A stretch of 64,000 nucleotides of DNA. It comes from Daejeonella sp. H1SJ63 (GTDB taxonomy: Bacteria > Bacteroidota > Bacteroidia > Sphingobacteriales > Sphingobacteriaceae). The notes beneath the pieces were generated by a model. The model had not been told where the DNA came from. It did not search any database and saw only the letters and a list, made by a program, of their open reading frames with translations. How positions within the stretch are numbered: the stretch's first letter is position 1; each line of letters begins with the position of its first letter. Below, one piece after another: positions 27,063-35,294 of the stretch. The position numbers and the translations under genes were made by a program. The stretch covers positions 1-64,000 of the forward strand of contig NZ_JARKMZ010000039.1 in assembly GCF_029360775.1 (NCBI RefSeq). Direction: 5' to 3'.

Positions 27063-29162
27063 TTATACTGATTTAGTTTTTAAGCGGATAGAGTTTCCGA
27101 TAACAATTACATCTGAAAATGCCATTGCAAGTGCTCCCACCATTGGATTAAGAAAGCCCAATGCAGCTACAGGAATTGCAACAATGTTATAGAAAAATGC
27201 CCAGAAGAGATTTTGTTTGATGGTTAACAAGGTATGCCTTCCAATTCTCAGCATTTTATCAATAGCTACAAGGTCGTTTTTAAGCAGGATAACCTCAGCA
27301 GATTGAATGGCAATCTGACTTGAATTACTCATTGAAATACCAACATCTGAACTGGTCAGTGCCGGTGCATCATTAATGCCGTCGCCAACCATAGCCGTTT
27401 TCCCTTCAGTTTTGAACTGCTCAATAATTTTTAGTTTCTGATCGGGTAAAGTTTCAGCAAATATTTTTTCAATGCCTAATTCCCTGCCAAGGTCTTCGCA
27501 TTTCTTTTTCTGATCACCACTAAGCAGCACGGGTATAATACCAGTTTTTTTGAGATTGCTGATTAATTGATAAGCATCAGGCTTTATTTCATCCTCAATG
27601 GCTATTTTCGCAACTAGTTTTTCATTCATTTTGAGAAATAAGCTGAAATCTCCGCTTTCCTCTCCCTGATTAAGAATTTGAACTGAGCCAAATTGATAGA
27701 CATTCCCTTCAGAGTCAGTGCCTGTCATTCCAAGTCCCTTTTCTTCTGAAATTTTGGTGAAAATGATCTTTTCAGTTTGTTTGCTGCTTAGTTCATTAAC
27801 CAGTGAACGTGCAATGGGATGGTTTGAGTATGCTTCAATTCCTGATATGATGGCTTCTGTCTTTTCTTGACCTAAAGAATCACATTGCATGGATTTGATC
27901 CTGAATTTACCGGTGGTTAATGTTCCGGTTTTGTCAAAAACCATATATTTTAGTCGGGCAATTTCTTCAATGGTATTTCCACCCTTAATTAATATCCCAT
28001 TTTTAGCAGCTCTTCCAAGTCCGACCATAACTGCAGTAGGAGTGGCAAGCCCCATTGCACAGGGGCAGGAGATGACAAGTACCGCAATTGAGTTTAACAT
28101 GGCTTTCTGAAAATCAGTATCAAATACATAGTAAGCCATCAGGAAGGTTAGTATTGCAATGCCAACAACAACAGGAACAAATATTGCAGCTACCTTATCA
28201 CCAAGTTTTTGAATTTCAGGTTTAGCCGCCTGTGCTCTTTTCATAAGTTCTATAATCTGAGCAAGTATGGTATGTTTTCCGGTTTTTGTTACAAGTATTT
28301 GGATGCTTCCTTTTTCAATAAGCGTTCCGCCGATTGCCTGATCATATTTGGATTTCTCAACAGGAAGACTTTCGCCTGTTAGCATCGCCTCATTTACTGA
28401 AGCTTCTCCCCAGATTATATCCCCGTCAGCAGGAATTTTATCACCGGTATTGATCACAAGAACATCTCCGGGAAGTATTTCTGCAGAATTTATTTCAATA
28501 ATTTTACCATTCAATAATTTTTTGGCTTTCAATTCCTGAAATTTCATAAGGTCTCTGACTGCAGAAGTTGTTTGAGTAACTGACCGCTTTTCAAGTACAT
28601 TTCCAAGCAGAACAAGAGATATGATCGTTGCTGTTGTTTCATAAAAAAGGAAATCCGGACCCAGATTATTTATCGTGCCATAAAGGCTGTAAAAAAATGC
28701 TGCACTTGATCCAATGAAAATCAGTACATCCATATTTGGGATTCCATTTTTCAGAGAGTTAATTGCGCTTTTGCCAAAATGGATACAGCTCAAAATGAAT
28801 ACAGGAATGCATAGAGCCAGTTGTACTTCAGCTTGATGCAACCAATGGAATGGCAGAAACATATGTGAGAAAAGCGGTATACTGAACAAGAGGCTGAAAT
28901 AAAATTTATTTTCAATCTTTTCGTAAAATTTTTCTCTGATCGGTATGCTCTCTTCACTTACTTTATATCCCAGTCCTTCAATATCTTTGATAATTAATGA
29001 GGTACCTGAAGGGTCATTGGTGCGGAATTTAACTTCGTCGTTTGCAAAATCAACATACACATCCTTCATGCCCTTTTTTTCCAGAAGTTTATGTACAGAA
29101 AGTGCACAATTATTGCAATGCATTCCGCTTACCTGCAGTTCAATTAACTCTTCATTTTCCAT
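27063..29162 (-). CDS. copA: copper-type P1B ATPase (CopA-like)
   Basis: Inner-membrane metal-exporting ATPase, 699 residues. It has one N-terminal heavy-metal domain with GMHCNNCA (the usual GMTCxxC with His for Thr), and about eight transmembrane helices. The CPC ion site is VISCPCAMGLATPT, the actuator is MLTGESLPVEK, phosphorylation is at DKTGTLTTGK, and the hinge is GDGINDAPAL. The CPC motif and HMA point to Cu(I) or Ag(I), by family knowledge. No CueR-like regulator is adjacent. The upstream 300 bp before tRNA-His holds no other gene. Confidence 0.93.
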   Translation of the reverse strand: MENEELIELQVSGMHCNNCALSVHKLLEKKGMKDVYVDFANDEVKFRTNDPSGTSLIIKDIEGLGYKVSEESIPIREKFYEKIENKFYFSLLFSIPLFSHMFLPFHWLHQAEVQLALCIPVFILSCIHFGKSAINSLKNGIPNMDVLIFIGSSAAFFYSLYGTINNLGPDFLFYETTATIISLVLLGNVLEKRSVTQTTSAVRDLMKFQELKAKKLLNGKIIEINSAEILPGDVLVINTGDKIPADGDIIWGEASVNEAMLTGESLPVEKSKYDQAIGGTLIEKGSIQILVTKTGKHTILAQIIELMKRAQAAKPEIQKLGDKVAAIFVPVVVGIAILTFLMAYYVFDTDFQKAMLNSIAVLVISCPCAMGLATPTAVMVGLGRAAKNGILIKGGNTIEEIARLKYMVFDKTGTLTTGKFRIKSMQCDSLGQEKTEAIISGIEAYSNHPIARSLVNELSSKQTEKIIFTKISEEKGLGMTGTDSEGNVYQFGSVQILNQGEESGDFSLFLKMNEKLVAKIAIEDEIKPDAYQLISNLKKTGIIPVLLSGDQKKKCEDLGRELGIEKIFAETLPDQKLKIIEQFKTEGKTAMVGDGINDAPALTSSDVGISMSNSSQIAIQSAEVILLKNDLVAIDKMLRIGRHTLLTIKQNLFWAFFYNIVAIPVAALGFLNPMVGALAMAFSDVIVIGNSIRLKTKSV

Positions 29163-29413
29163 ATTCAGCCTACTAACTCTAACAAATTTAAGATTATATA
29201 CAGCTAAATTTAACAGGGCAGGAATTTAATGGGATTTAGATGACTATTGCCCTGAAGTGATTGTGATATCAGTTCTTGATTATAGTGTTCTGATAATCAG
29301 GAAAGAGGAATCAGGAATGAAGATCAGTTAACAGATTAAATTCTTTTTTATCCCATATTCCGGTCTGAAGAATTCCTTAAGCCTGAAAAAACATTTTAAT
29401 TCTTCCGAAAAAA

Positions 29414-29444
29414 TTTGCAAAACATTGCTAAATGCTTACTTTTG
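29414..29444 (+). promoter_or_regulatory. promoter of tRNA-His
   Basis: TTTG at 29414-29417, 19 nt, then TACTTTTG at 29437-29444. This fits the Bacteroidota TTTG-N19-TAnnTTTG promoter in both boxes and spacing. The predicted start is near 29451, about 9 nt before the tRNA. Confidence 0.85.
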
Positions 29445-29459
29445 CAGTCACAAAAAACG

Positions 29460-29533
29460 GTGGATGTAGCTCAGTTGGTTAGAGCATCGGTTTGTGGTGC
29501 CGAGGGTCGTGGGTTCGAGCCCCATCTTCCACC
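29460..29533 (+). tRNA. tRNA-His (anticodon GTG)
   Basis: All arms fold: acceptor GTGGATG/CTTCCAC (one U-U mismatch at 6:67), D-arm GCTC/GAGC, anticodon stem TCGGT/GCCGA with loop TTGTGGT, T-arm with TTCGAGC. G at 29459 can serve as G-1 opposite C73, the histidine identity element. CCA is not fully encoded. It is followed by a terminator. Confidence 0.97.
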
Positions 29534-29541
29534 CCGTTTAT

Positions 29542-29576
29542 AAAAGCAGCTTTGAAAAAGGGCTGCTTTTTTGTTT
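29542..29576 (+). terminator. terminator of tRNA-His
   Basis: Stem AAAAGCAGC/GCTGCTTTT with an 11-nt loop and a T-rich tail (TTTTTTGTTTT), 8 bp after the tRNA. Confidence 0.88.
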
Positions 29577-29639
29577 TATCCATTCCTGAAAGATATTTAT
29601 TTTCATTATGTTTTGCATATACCACAATAGCAAACTACT

Positions 29640-29879
29640 ATGGAGCTCATTTTAAAATCAAATAAGGAGGAGAGTCTTGCGAAGATTATTGCTTTAGCTA
29701 AGAAGTTAAATGTGGTGATTGAAAGGAAGAATACTGACTTTAATAAGACTGCAAGGGTTAATCTCAAAAGCCGCATTCTTAATTTCAAAGCCGCATCGCC
29801 TTCTTCTTTTGGTGATGCAGCAGAATGGGAACAACGCCAACGTTCAGATCGTGAGTCAATTAAGCGTTCGAAATTCTAA
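29640..29879 (+). CDS. antitoxin-like small protein, C-terminus probably altered
   Basis: A 79-residue hydrophilic protein. The segment SLAKIIALAKKLNVVIERKN, then LKSRILNFKA and SSFGDAAEWEQRQRSDRE, resembles small Bacteroidota antitoxins that usually precede a toxin gene. No toxin ORF follows. Instead the last codons (ending RSKF) are read through the antisense 3' end of the AraC gene, overlapping it by 24 bp. The likely native end was therefore replaced at a junction near 29850. A near -7 box (TATGTTTTG) lies just upstream. Function is inferred by pattern only. Confidence 0.55.
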   Translation: MELILKSNKEESLAKIIALAKKLNVVIERKNTDFNKTARVNLKSRILNFKAASPSSFGDAAEWEQRQRSDRESIKRSKF

Positions 29880-30752
29880 AGGTGTATACCCCACACGTTG
29901 CTTAAACAGCCGTGTGAAATGTTGTGGATATTTAAATCCTAATTCGAATGCAATTTGGCTGACGGTCTTGCTTGTATCAAATATCCTCTCTTTAGCCAGG
30001 TCAATTAGTTTGGATTGTATATATTCCTGTGCTGTTTTGCCGGTTTCTTTCTTTACCATATCGCCAAAATAGTTTGGAGATAGGTTGAGTTTATCCGCAC
30101 AATAGGCAACAGAGGGCAGTCCTACCATCTGAGGCCTTTCAGACTGGAAGTACTCATTCAGCAAGCTTTCAAACTTTTCCAGAATACCGTGATGTACATG
30201 ATCACGAGTTACAAACTGGCGGTCATAAAAACGGACACAATAGTCCAGAAGTAATTCTATATTGGATACAATAAGTCTTTTGCTGTGCTTATCGATAGCC
30301 CGTTCCAGTTCGTACTCAATTTTCAACAAGCAATCCAATACGATCTTCCTTTCGCGTTCAGATAAATGCAAGGCTTCGTTTGATTGATAACTGAAGAAAG
30401 TATAGTCCTGTATATGCTTTCCGAGGGCGGTGCCATAAATTAAATCTGGATGAAATACAAGTGCGTAACCTTTAGGTTGATAGGTCTCGCCCTTACTGTT
30501 AACGCCGGCCACTTGTCCGGGTGCCAGAAAGACTAATGTTCCTTCCTGATAATCATACGTGTTTCTACCATATATCATGTCACCACATTTCACATCTTTT
30601 AAAAAGATGGTGTAGAAGCCAAAGTACATACGGGAACCTTGTCTCGGAGCCGCCTTAGAGAGATCAACCACACTTACCAAAGGATGCAATGTCTCATTGT
30701 TATTAAAGGCATTGTATTGAGTTATCGTCTCAAATCGTCTCATGTCTTCCAT
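29856..30752 (-). CDS. AraC family transcriptional regulator
   Basis: A 298-residue activator. The N-terminal half (about 1-190) is a cupin-like sensing domain (TLVFLAPGQVAG, YALVFHPDLI). The C-terminal 100 residues hold the two AraC HTHs: VAYCADKLNLSPNYFGDMVK and VSQIAFELGFKYPQHFTRLF, then GYTPLEFR. The ligand is unknown. It is divergent from the aldo/keto reductase remnant, and the shared 33-bp element at 30824 and 34412 is a good candidate for its binding site. Starts at residue 1 or 4 (30752 or 30743) are both possible. Confidence 0.93.
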   Translation of the reverse strand: MEDMRRFETITQYNAFNNNETLHPLVSVVDLSKAAPRQGSRMYFGFYTIFLKDVKCGDMIYGRNTYDYQEGTLVFLAPGQVAGVNSKGETYQPKGYALVFHPDLIYGTALGKHIQDYTFFSYQSNEALHLSERERKIVLDCLLKIEYELERAIDKHSKRLIVSNIELLLDYCVRFYDRQFVTRDHVHHGILEKFESLLNEYFQSERPQMVGLPSVAYCADKLNLSPNYFGDMVKKETGKTAQEYIQSKLIDLAKERIFDTSKTVSQIAFELGFKYPQHFTRLFKQRVGYTPLEFRTLN

Positions 30753-30823
30753 ATTATTCTCTCTTATTTACTCAAAAGTAAGGCTTCTACCCACATATTT
30801 TCTTATCAGGATTAACAGATCAG

Positions 30824-30856
30824 TAATATTGGTACACATTACCGTAATCCATATAC
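30824..30856 (+). promoter_or_regulatory. candidate AraC-type operator, copy 1
   Basis: The element has the core ACCGTAATCC, preceded by TAATATTGGTA and followed by ATATAC. It matches 34412-34444 at 27 of 33 positions. About 24 bp downstream comes AACTTTG, a weak -7-like box (30880-30886). It sits between the AraC gene and the decayed aldo/keto reductase it would control. Binding is inferred. Confidence 0.6.
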
Positions 30857-30920
30857 AAGGTATAAGAAATTTCGGTTGGAACTTTGTTGTATATTGAAAG
30901 ACAACTACTTAAAGAATGTT

Positions 30921-31533
30921 ATGAACAGTATGGTTTTAAATAATGATGTAAAAATGCCCATGCCGGGATTTGGCGTTTCCCGGGTAACAGATCCGGAAGA
31001 GTGTGAGAGAAGTGTATTTGATACCATTAACACTGGCTTATATACGATGCATCAGCTGTATGGCGATGTGTATGTAGGACTTGTACAAAGTAGGACGGTT
31101 CAGAGCCATATTGTTAGCAACTTCAATACCGATAGACTTAAAGACTTAATCGTTCAAAGCGAAATTGTCCCTGCAGTTAATCAAATTGAAACACCCCCCT
31201 TCCACCAGCAACCGGAAACTCAAAGAGGATAATAAGGTACAATTTGAATCCTTGGAATCTTTACGGAAGGTAAAAACAACCTGTTTCAGAATGATTTGTT
31301 GCTTTTAACAGGAATGAAGTACAGCAAAACAATTGTCCGGATCGTACTTCGGTGGATGACATAAAGGAGGTATCGTTGCCATTCCAAAATCTGTTCGTAA
31401 GGAATAGATGGAAGAAAAACCTCAATATATTCGATTTTGAATCAAATCGCTTGATACGAAGAAGAGTAGCTTCTTCGACCATCCTGATCCTGCAATGGTG
31501 AAATGGTTGGGTGAAATAAAATATGAAACTTAA
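30921..31533 (+). pseudogene. decayed aldo/keto reductase
   Basis: Remnant of a roughly 280-residue AKR. The start (VKMPMPGFGVSRVTDPEE) and the later segment VSNFNTDRLKDLIVQSEIVP, followed by AVNQIETPPFHQQ, are clear. About 70 residues carrying the catalytic Tyr and Lys are missing between NTGLYT and HQLYGDVY. The frame then stops at 31232. Fragments of the C-terminus continue in other frames to the original end, which reads SSFFDHPDPAMVKWLGEI before TAA at 31531-31533. Several deletions and frameshifts make it non-functional. It lies downstream of AraC operator copy 1. Confidence 0.8.
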
Positions 31534-31547
31534 AACGTGAGACTAAT

Positions 31548-32000
31548 ATGAAATTATCAATTCCAAAATTGTGTTTATTACTGATATCTTTTTCAGGACT
31601 CGGCGCACAAGCACAAACTGCTCTAAATACACAAGCCGAACAAGAGCTTATTAATCTCTCTAAAGAGAAGTGGCGCTGGATGTCAGAGAAAAAGGTCGAT
31701 ACACTGGCGGCTCTCTTCCATGAAAAGGCAGTCTTTGTTCACATGGGAGGCACTATGAACAAAGATAGGGAACTTAATACCATTAAAAGTGGAGGAATTC
31801 ACTACAAACAAGCAGATATCCAGGAGACATCTGTGCAATTAATTGGCAATACAGCAATCCTCTTAAGCCGACTTCGCCTGTTAGCGGTTGTAGGTGGCAA
31901 TGAAGTCACAAATCCTTTTGTAGTTACCGAAGTGTATGTGAGGCAGGACGGTAAATGGACCTTAGGCTCAATGTCGTTCACCAGGCTGCTTGGACAGTAG
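31548..32000 (+). CDS. secreted NTF2-like (SnoaL/DUF4440-type) protein
   Basis: A 150-residue protein with a Sec signal peptide (MKLSIPKLCLLLISFSGLGAQA, cleavage near AQA-QT). The mature part has the cone-shaped NTF2 pattern: an N-terminal helix pair (ELINLSKEKWRWMSEKKVD), FHEKAVFVHMGG, then alternating strands ending DGKWTLGSMSFTRL. Such domains bind small hydrophobic molecules or act as isomerases; no catalytic residues can be assigned. It sits 15 bp after the AKR remnant and is intact. Confidence 0.85.
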   Translation: MKLSIPKLCLLLISFSGLGAQAQTALNTQAEQELINLSKEKWRWMSEKKVDTLAALFHEKAVFVHMGGTMNKDRELNTIKSGGIHYKQADIQETSVQLIGNTAILLSRLRLLAVVGGNEVTNPFVVTEVYVRQDGKWTLGSMSFTRLLGQ

Positions 32001-32044
32001 TTTTTTGAATGCTGCGACAGAAATGTGACCTTAGTAATATTATC

Positions 32045-32524
32045 ATGGAAGACTCCATAAATAAAAAGACAAATTCAGGTTTAAACCATCGCAAACTTCT
32101 TAAATCGGGACTTGCACTTGCAGCAATGTTATCATCAGCCTGCAAAGTGCCGATGATGTCTGCTACCGCAGGCGCCTCTTCCAATCGGTATGGGAGCCAA
32201 GTAAAAGGACGGCATAAGCCTGGAACACCGGAAGTTTCCAGTGTAGGTCCCGGCGTTCATTACATGAGCCGAAAGTACGCAACTGAAGTTCCTTCCCGGC
32301 CTGAAATGCAAAATATTATCCGGACGGCTTTCGACCATGACTCCATTTTTTACGATGCAGCCGGAGCCTATAGTCTTATTGAGGTAGAACATGGCATCGC
32401 ACCTTTTCGGGACAAAGTAGTTATTACGTCTAAGTTTGGCTGGAACATTGATTTAAATACCGGCCAGCGTCTTCCGAAGGCAGTGCTTCAATGTCCAGGT
32501 GTTGTAGTGCCATCAAAAAAGTAA
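32045..32524 (+). pseudogene. aldo/keto reductase with large in-frame internal deletion
   Basis: The first 135 or so residues follow a Tat/lipoprotein-leader AKR (NHRKLLKSGLALAAMLSSAC, then VITSKFGWNIDLNTGQRLP). The sequence then jumps to what looks like the extreme C-terminus of the same family (LPKAVLQCPGVVVPSKK). About 190 residues with the active-site His and the cofactor site are absent. The join lies at RLP, a tripeptide occurring at both places in intact relatives, so deletion between short direct repeats is likely. In the N-part, AAGAYSLIEVEHG has also lost consensus residues. The ATG at 32045 was preferred to 32009. Confidence 0.72.
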
Positions 32525-32579
32525 TAGAGAAAATAGATTGTTGTTATTCAAACGCTTGTATTTGTAAAGTCATTTAATC

Positions 32580-33686
32580 ATGAAAAAATCAGAAATCATA
32601 AATCGGAAGATATTCTTTGTTTCTATATCACTCGCGGTTTCAATTCTCATTTCTGCATGTGCTGTAACCAGAACCGGCAATAACACAGAAGCGTTGGTAA
32701 TACAGAGCCAAGGCAGCTTTGCAGTCGGAGGAACAAAAGTTACTGCACCGGGGAACTTCGATTTAAATAATGCTTTAAAACCTCAGGGACAAACTATTCA
32801 CGGTGACCATGCTTATGCTTTTTATCAGATTCCGGTAAAAGCCCGTAAATATTCTTTAGTTTTCCTGCATGGGGCCGGACAGTCCAAAAAAACATGGGAA
32901 ACAACACCCGATGGAAGAGAGGGATTTCAGAATATTTTTCTGAGACGGGGCTTTGGCGTTTATCTGCTTGACCAACCCAGACGTGGCGAGGCCGGGAAGA
33001 GTACCGTAGCAGCAACGATAACTCCAACTCCCGACGAACAGTTTTGGTTCACCCAATTCAGAATTGGCAACTACCCCAATTACTATCCGAATGTTGAGTT
33101 TCCAAAAGATTCTGTATCCCTTGAACAGTTTTTCAGGCAAATGACCCCCAATACAGGCAATTTTGATGCGGCTATTGTTTCGGATGCTGTTTCACAATTA
33201 TTTGATAAAATAGGACAGGGAATCCTGGTTACTCATTCACAAGGCGGTGGTCCCGGCTGGCTTACAGCTATTAAAAATGACAAAATTAAAGCTGTAGTGG
33301 CTTACGAGCCATATAGTGGGTTCGTATTTCCGCAAGGTGAGCTGCCCCAACCAATAATGTCATCAGGACTTTTTGGCGGGTTGAAAGGAGTGGAAATACC
33401 CCTGGCCGATTTCGTCAAGCTAACCCGAAAACCAATCATTATTTATTACGGAGATAACATCGCCCTGGAACCAAATAAAGTATGGAATGAAGACCATTGG
33501 CGTTCGGGCCTCGAAATGGCAAGAATGTGGGCTGCTACAATCAATAAGTATGGTGGCGATGCAACGGTAGTACATTTGCCAGAGATTGGAATAAAAGGCA
33601 ATACGCACTTTCCTTTTTCTGATTTGAACAATATTGAAATAGCTGATCAGTTATCAAAATGGTTAGAAGTGAAGAGGTTAGACTAA
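32580..33686 (+). CDS. alpha/beta hydrolase lipoprotein
   Basis: A 368-residue hydrolase. It has a lipoprotein signal peptide (lipobox near ISACAV, Cys about residue 27), so it is membrane-anchored. The oxyanion segment is VFLHGAGQSKKTWE. The nucleophile elbow is VTHSQGGGPGW, with Thr in place of the first Gly of GxSxG. A late catalytic His lies in KGNTHFPF. Esterase activity is plausible; the substrate is unknown. It is in a same-strand series with the flavodoxin 28 bp downstream. Confidence 0.87.
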   Translation: MKKSEIINRKIFFVSISLAVSILISACAVTRTGNNTEALVIQSQGSFAVGGTKVTAPGNFDLNNALKPQGQTIHGDHAYAFYQIPVKARKYSLVFLHGAGQSKKTWETTPDGREGFQNIFLRRGFGVYLLDQPRRGEAGKSTVAATITPTPDEQFWFTQFRIGNYPNYYPNVEFPKDSVSLEQFFRQMTPNTGNFDAAIVSDAVSQLFDKIGQGILVTHSQGGGPGWLTAIKNDKIKAVVAYEPYSGFVFPQGELPQPIMSSGLFGGLKGVEIPLADFVKLTRKPIIIYYGDNIALEPNKVWNEDHWRSGLEMARMWAATINKYGGDATVVHLPEIGIKGNTHFPFSDLNNIEIADQLSKWLEVKRLD

Positions 33687-33714
33687 TTTAAAATATTAAA
33701 GTGATTTCTCAACT

Positions 33715-34341
33715 ATGAAAAAGGAAGCTCTGCTAATATGCTTGCTGATAGTAAATTGTATGTTTTCAGTATGTGCAAATCCACAAAATTCGTCAGTGAG
33801 TAAAGCGGCTAAACCGTCAACAGATAAAAAAATCCTGATCGTGTATTTATCCCGCACGAATAATACAAAAGCAGTTGCCGAAATCATTCATAACAATGTT
33901 GGCGGGAATTTGGTGGGATTGGAATTGCAAAATCCTTATCCTGAGGATTATAAGACGACTGTGGACCAAGTGGCAAAAGAAGGTGCCACAGGATTTTTGC
34001 CGCCCCTTAAAACGAAGATTAGCAGTATTGATCAATATGATGTGGTGTTTGTAGGCTTTCCTACCTGGGGCATGCAATTGCCGCCGCCAATGAAAAGCTT
34101 TCTAAAGCAGTATAATCTAAGCGGTAAAACTATAATCCCTTTTAATACTCATGCAGGCTATGGGATCGGCAGCACGTTTCAAACCGTAAAGGAGTTATGC
34201 CCGAACAGTAAAATTTTGGAAGGGTTCTCAACAAAAGGGGGAATAGAAAGAGACGGTATTTTATTCGTGATGGAGGGAGAAAAAGAAAAGCAGGTGCAGG
34301 TTGAGGTACAAAATTGGTTGAAGAAAATAGGTTTGCTTTAA
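33715..34341 (+). CDS. secreted flavodoxin
   Basis: A 208-residue flavodoxin-fold protein with an N-terminal hydrophobic leader (about 1-22, ending SVCANPQ). The FMN phosphate loop is YLSRTNNTKAVAEII, the 50s loop is VGFPTWGMQLPPPM, and the 90s loop is FNTHAGYGIGSTF. Family members bind FMN and carry electrons. The apparent export leader is odd for an FMN protein but recurs in Bacteroidota. Genes around it encode small-molecule oxidoreductases and hydrolases. It is followed by an AraC operator copy, so it ends a transcription unit. Confidence 0.88.
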   Translation: MKKEALLICLLIVNCMFSVCANPQNSSVSKAAKPSTDKKILIVYLSRTNNTKAVAEIIHNNVGGNLVGLELQNPYPEDYKTTVDQVAKEGATGFLPPLKTKISSIDQYDVVFVGFPTWGMQLPPPMKSFLKQYNLSGKTIIPFNTHAGYGIGSTFQTVKELCPNSKILEGFSTKGGIERDGILFVMEGEKEKQVQVEVQNWLKKIGLL

Positions 34342-34411
34342 TGATAGTTCGAAACCCATGTCTTAGGTAGATGGAACATCGGTACCTGGTGCGGCCAATT
34401 CATCGGATAAG

Positions 34412-34444
34412 TAATTTTGGTAGCAATAACCGTAATCCTTATAC
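34412..34444 (+). promoter_or_regulatory. candidate AraC-type operator, copy 2
   Basis: Same element as at 30824: TAATTTTGGTA, then ACCGTAATCC, then TTATAC. It is followed after 23 bp by ACTTTTG (34468-34474), a -7-like box at almost the same spacing as copy 1. It lies 80 bp before the decarboxylase-like gene. Confidence 0.6.
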
Positions 34445-34523
34445 CAATTGCCTGACTTTCAACTCCGACTTTTGTATTATACTCTTCAATTAAGAAAAAC
34501 GTATAGTAACCGGCAATATAAAA

Positions 34524-35243
34524 ATGAGCAGACTCTTAACATTGATACTCTTCGCAGTGGTAATTATTACGACCTCTGTAAACGCCCAAACGCAAACCGA
34601 TCAAGGATTAAGTAATAAATACCAGGCTATTGTTCGCATTGCGGCTGTTACTGCTAAAGGTGATTTGTCAAAGCTAAAAACTGAATTAGTTGCAGGGCTT
34701 GAGGCGGGCTTGACCGTTAATCAGATAAAGGAAGCTATTGTTCATCTCTATGCCTACTCAGGGTTTCCCCGCAGTATTCGCGGATTGCAAACTTTTATGA
34801 GCGTATTAGATGAACGGAAAGCCAGAGGCATTAATGATATAATAGGTGCTGAAGCGTCGCCAGTTAATGATGAACGCAGCAAATACGACCGTGGTAAAGC
34901 AATACTGGCAAAATTAACTGGCGTACCTGAGATGGGACCGAAAACCGGGTATTCAGCATTTGCACCTCAAATAGAGATATTCCTTAAAGAGCATCTTTTC
35001 GCCGATATTTTTGAACGGGATGTGCTGACGTATGCTGAACGGGAATTGGCGACTGTATCGGTACTCAGCAGTATCGGTGGGGTGGAACCTATGTTACAAT
35101 CGCATCTGAGAATCTGCCTCAATCTAGGCTTGACACCGCAGCAATTGCATCAATTCGTGGGACTTATCAAAGAGACGATCGGCAAAAAAGAAGCTAAAGC
35201 TGTGCAGAAGGTTCTGGACGAAATTCTGAATAATAAGAAGTAA
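34524..35243 (+). CDS. secreted carboxymuconolactone decarboxylase family protein
   Basis: A 239-residue protein with a Sec signal peptide (MSRLLTLILFAVVIITTSVNAQ). It has two CMD repeats. The first (about 30-95) contains VAGLEAGLTVNQIKEAIVHLYAY; the second (about 150-230) contains YAERELATVSVLSSIGG and HLRICLNLGLTPQQLHQF. The Cys-x2-Cys of AhpD-type members is absent, so peroxidase activity is unlikely. Family knowledge suggests action on lactones or quinone-like compounds. First gene after AraC operator copy 2. Confidence 0.87.
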   Translation: MSRLLTLILFAVVIITTSVNAQTQTDQGLSNKYQAIVRIAAVTAKGDLSKLKTELVAGLEAGLTVNQIKEAIVHLYAYSGFPRSIRGLQTFMSVLDERKARGINDIIGAEASPVNDERSKYDRGKAILAKLTGVPEMGPKTGYSAFAPQIEIFLKEHLFADIFERDVLTYAERELATVSVLSSIGGVEPMLQSHLRICLNLGLTPQQLHQFVGLIKETIGKKEAKAVQKVLDEILNNKK

Positions 35244-35294
35244 TATTTTAAGTATTCAAACCATGAAAAGTTATCGTTAATAATCGCATTCACA

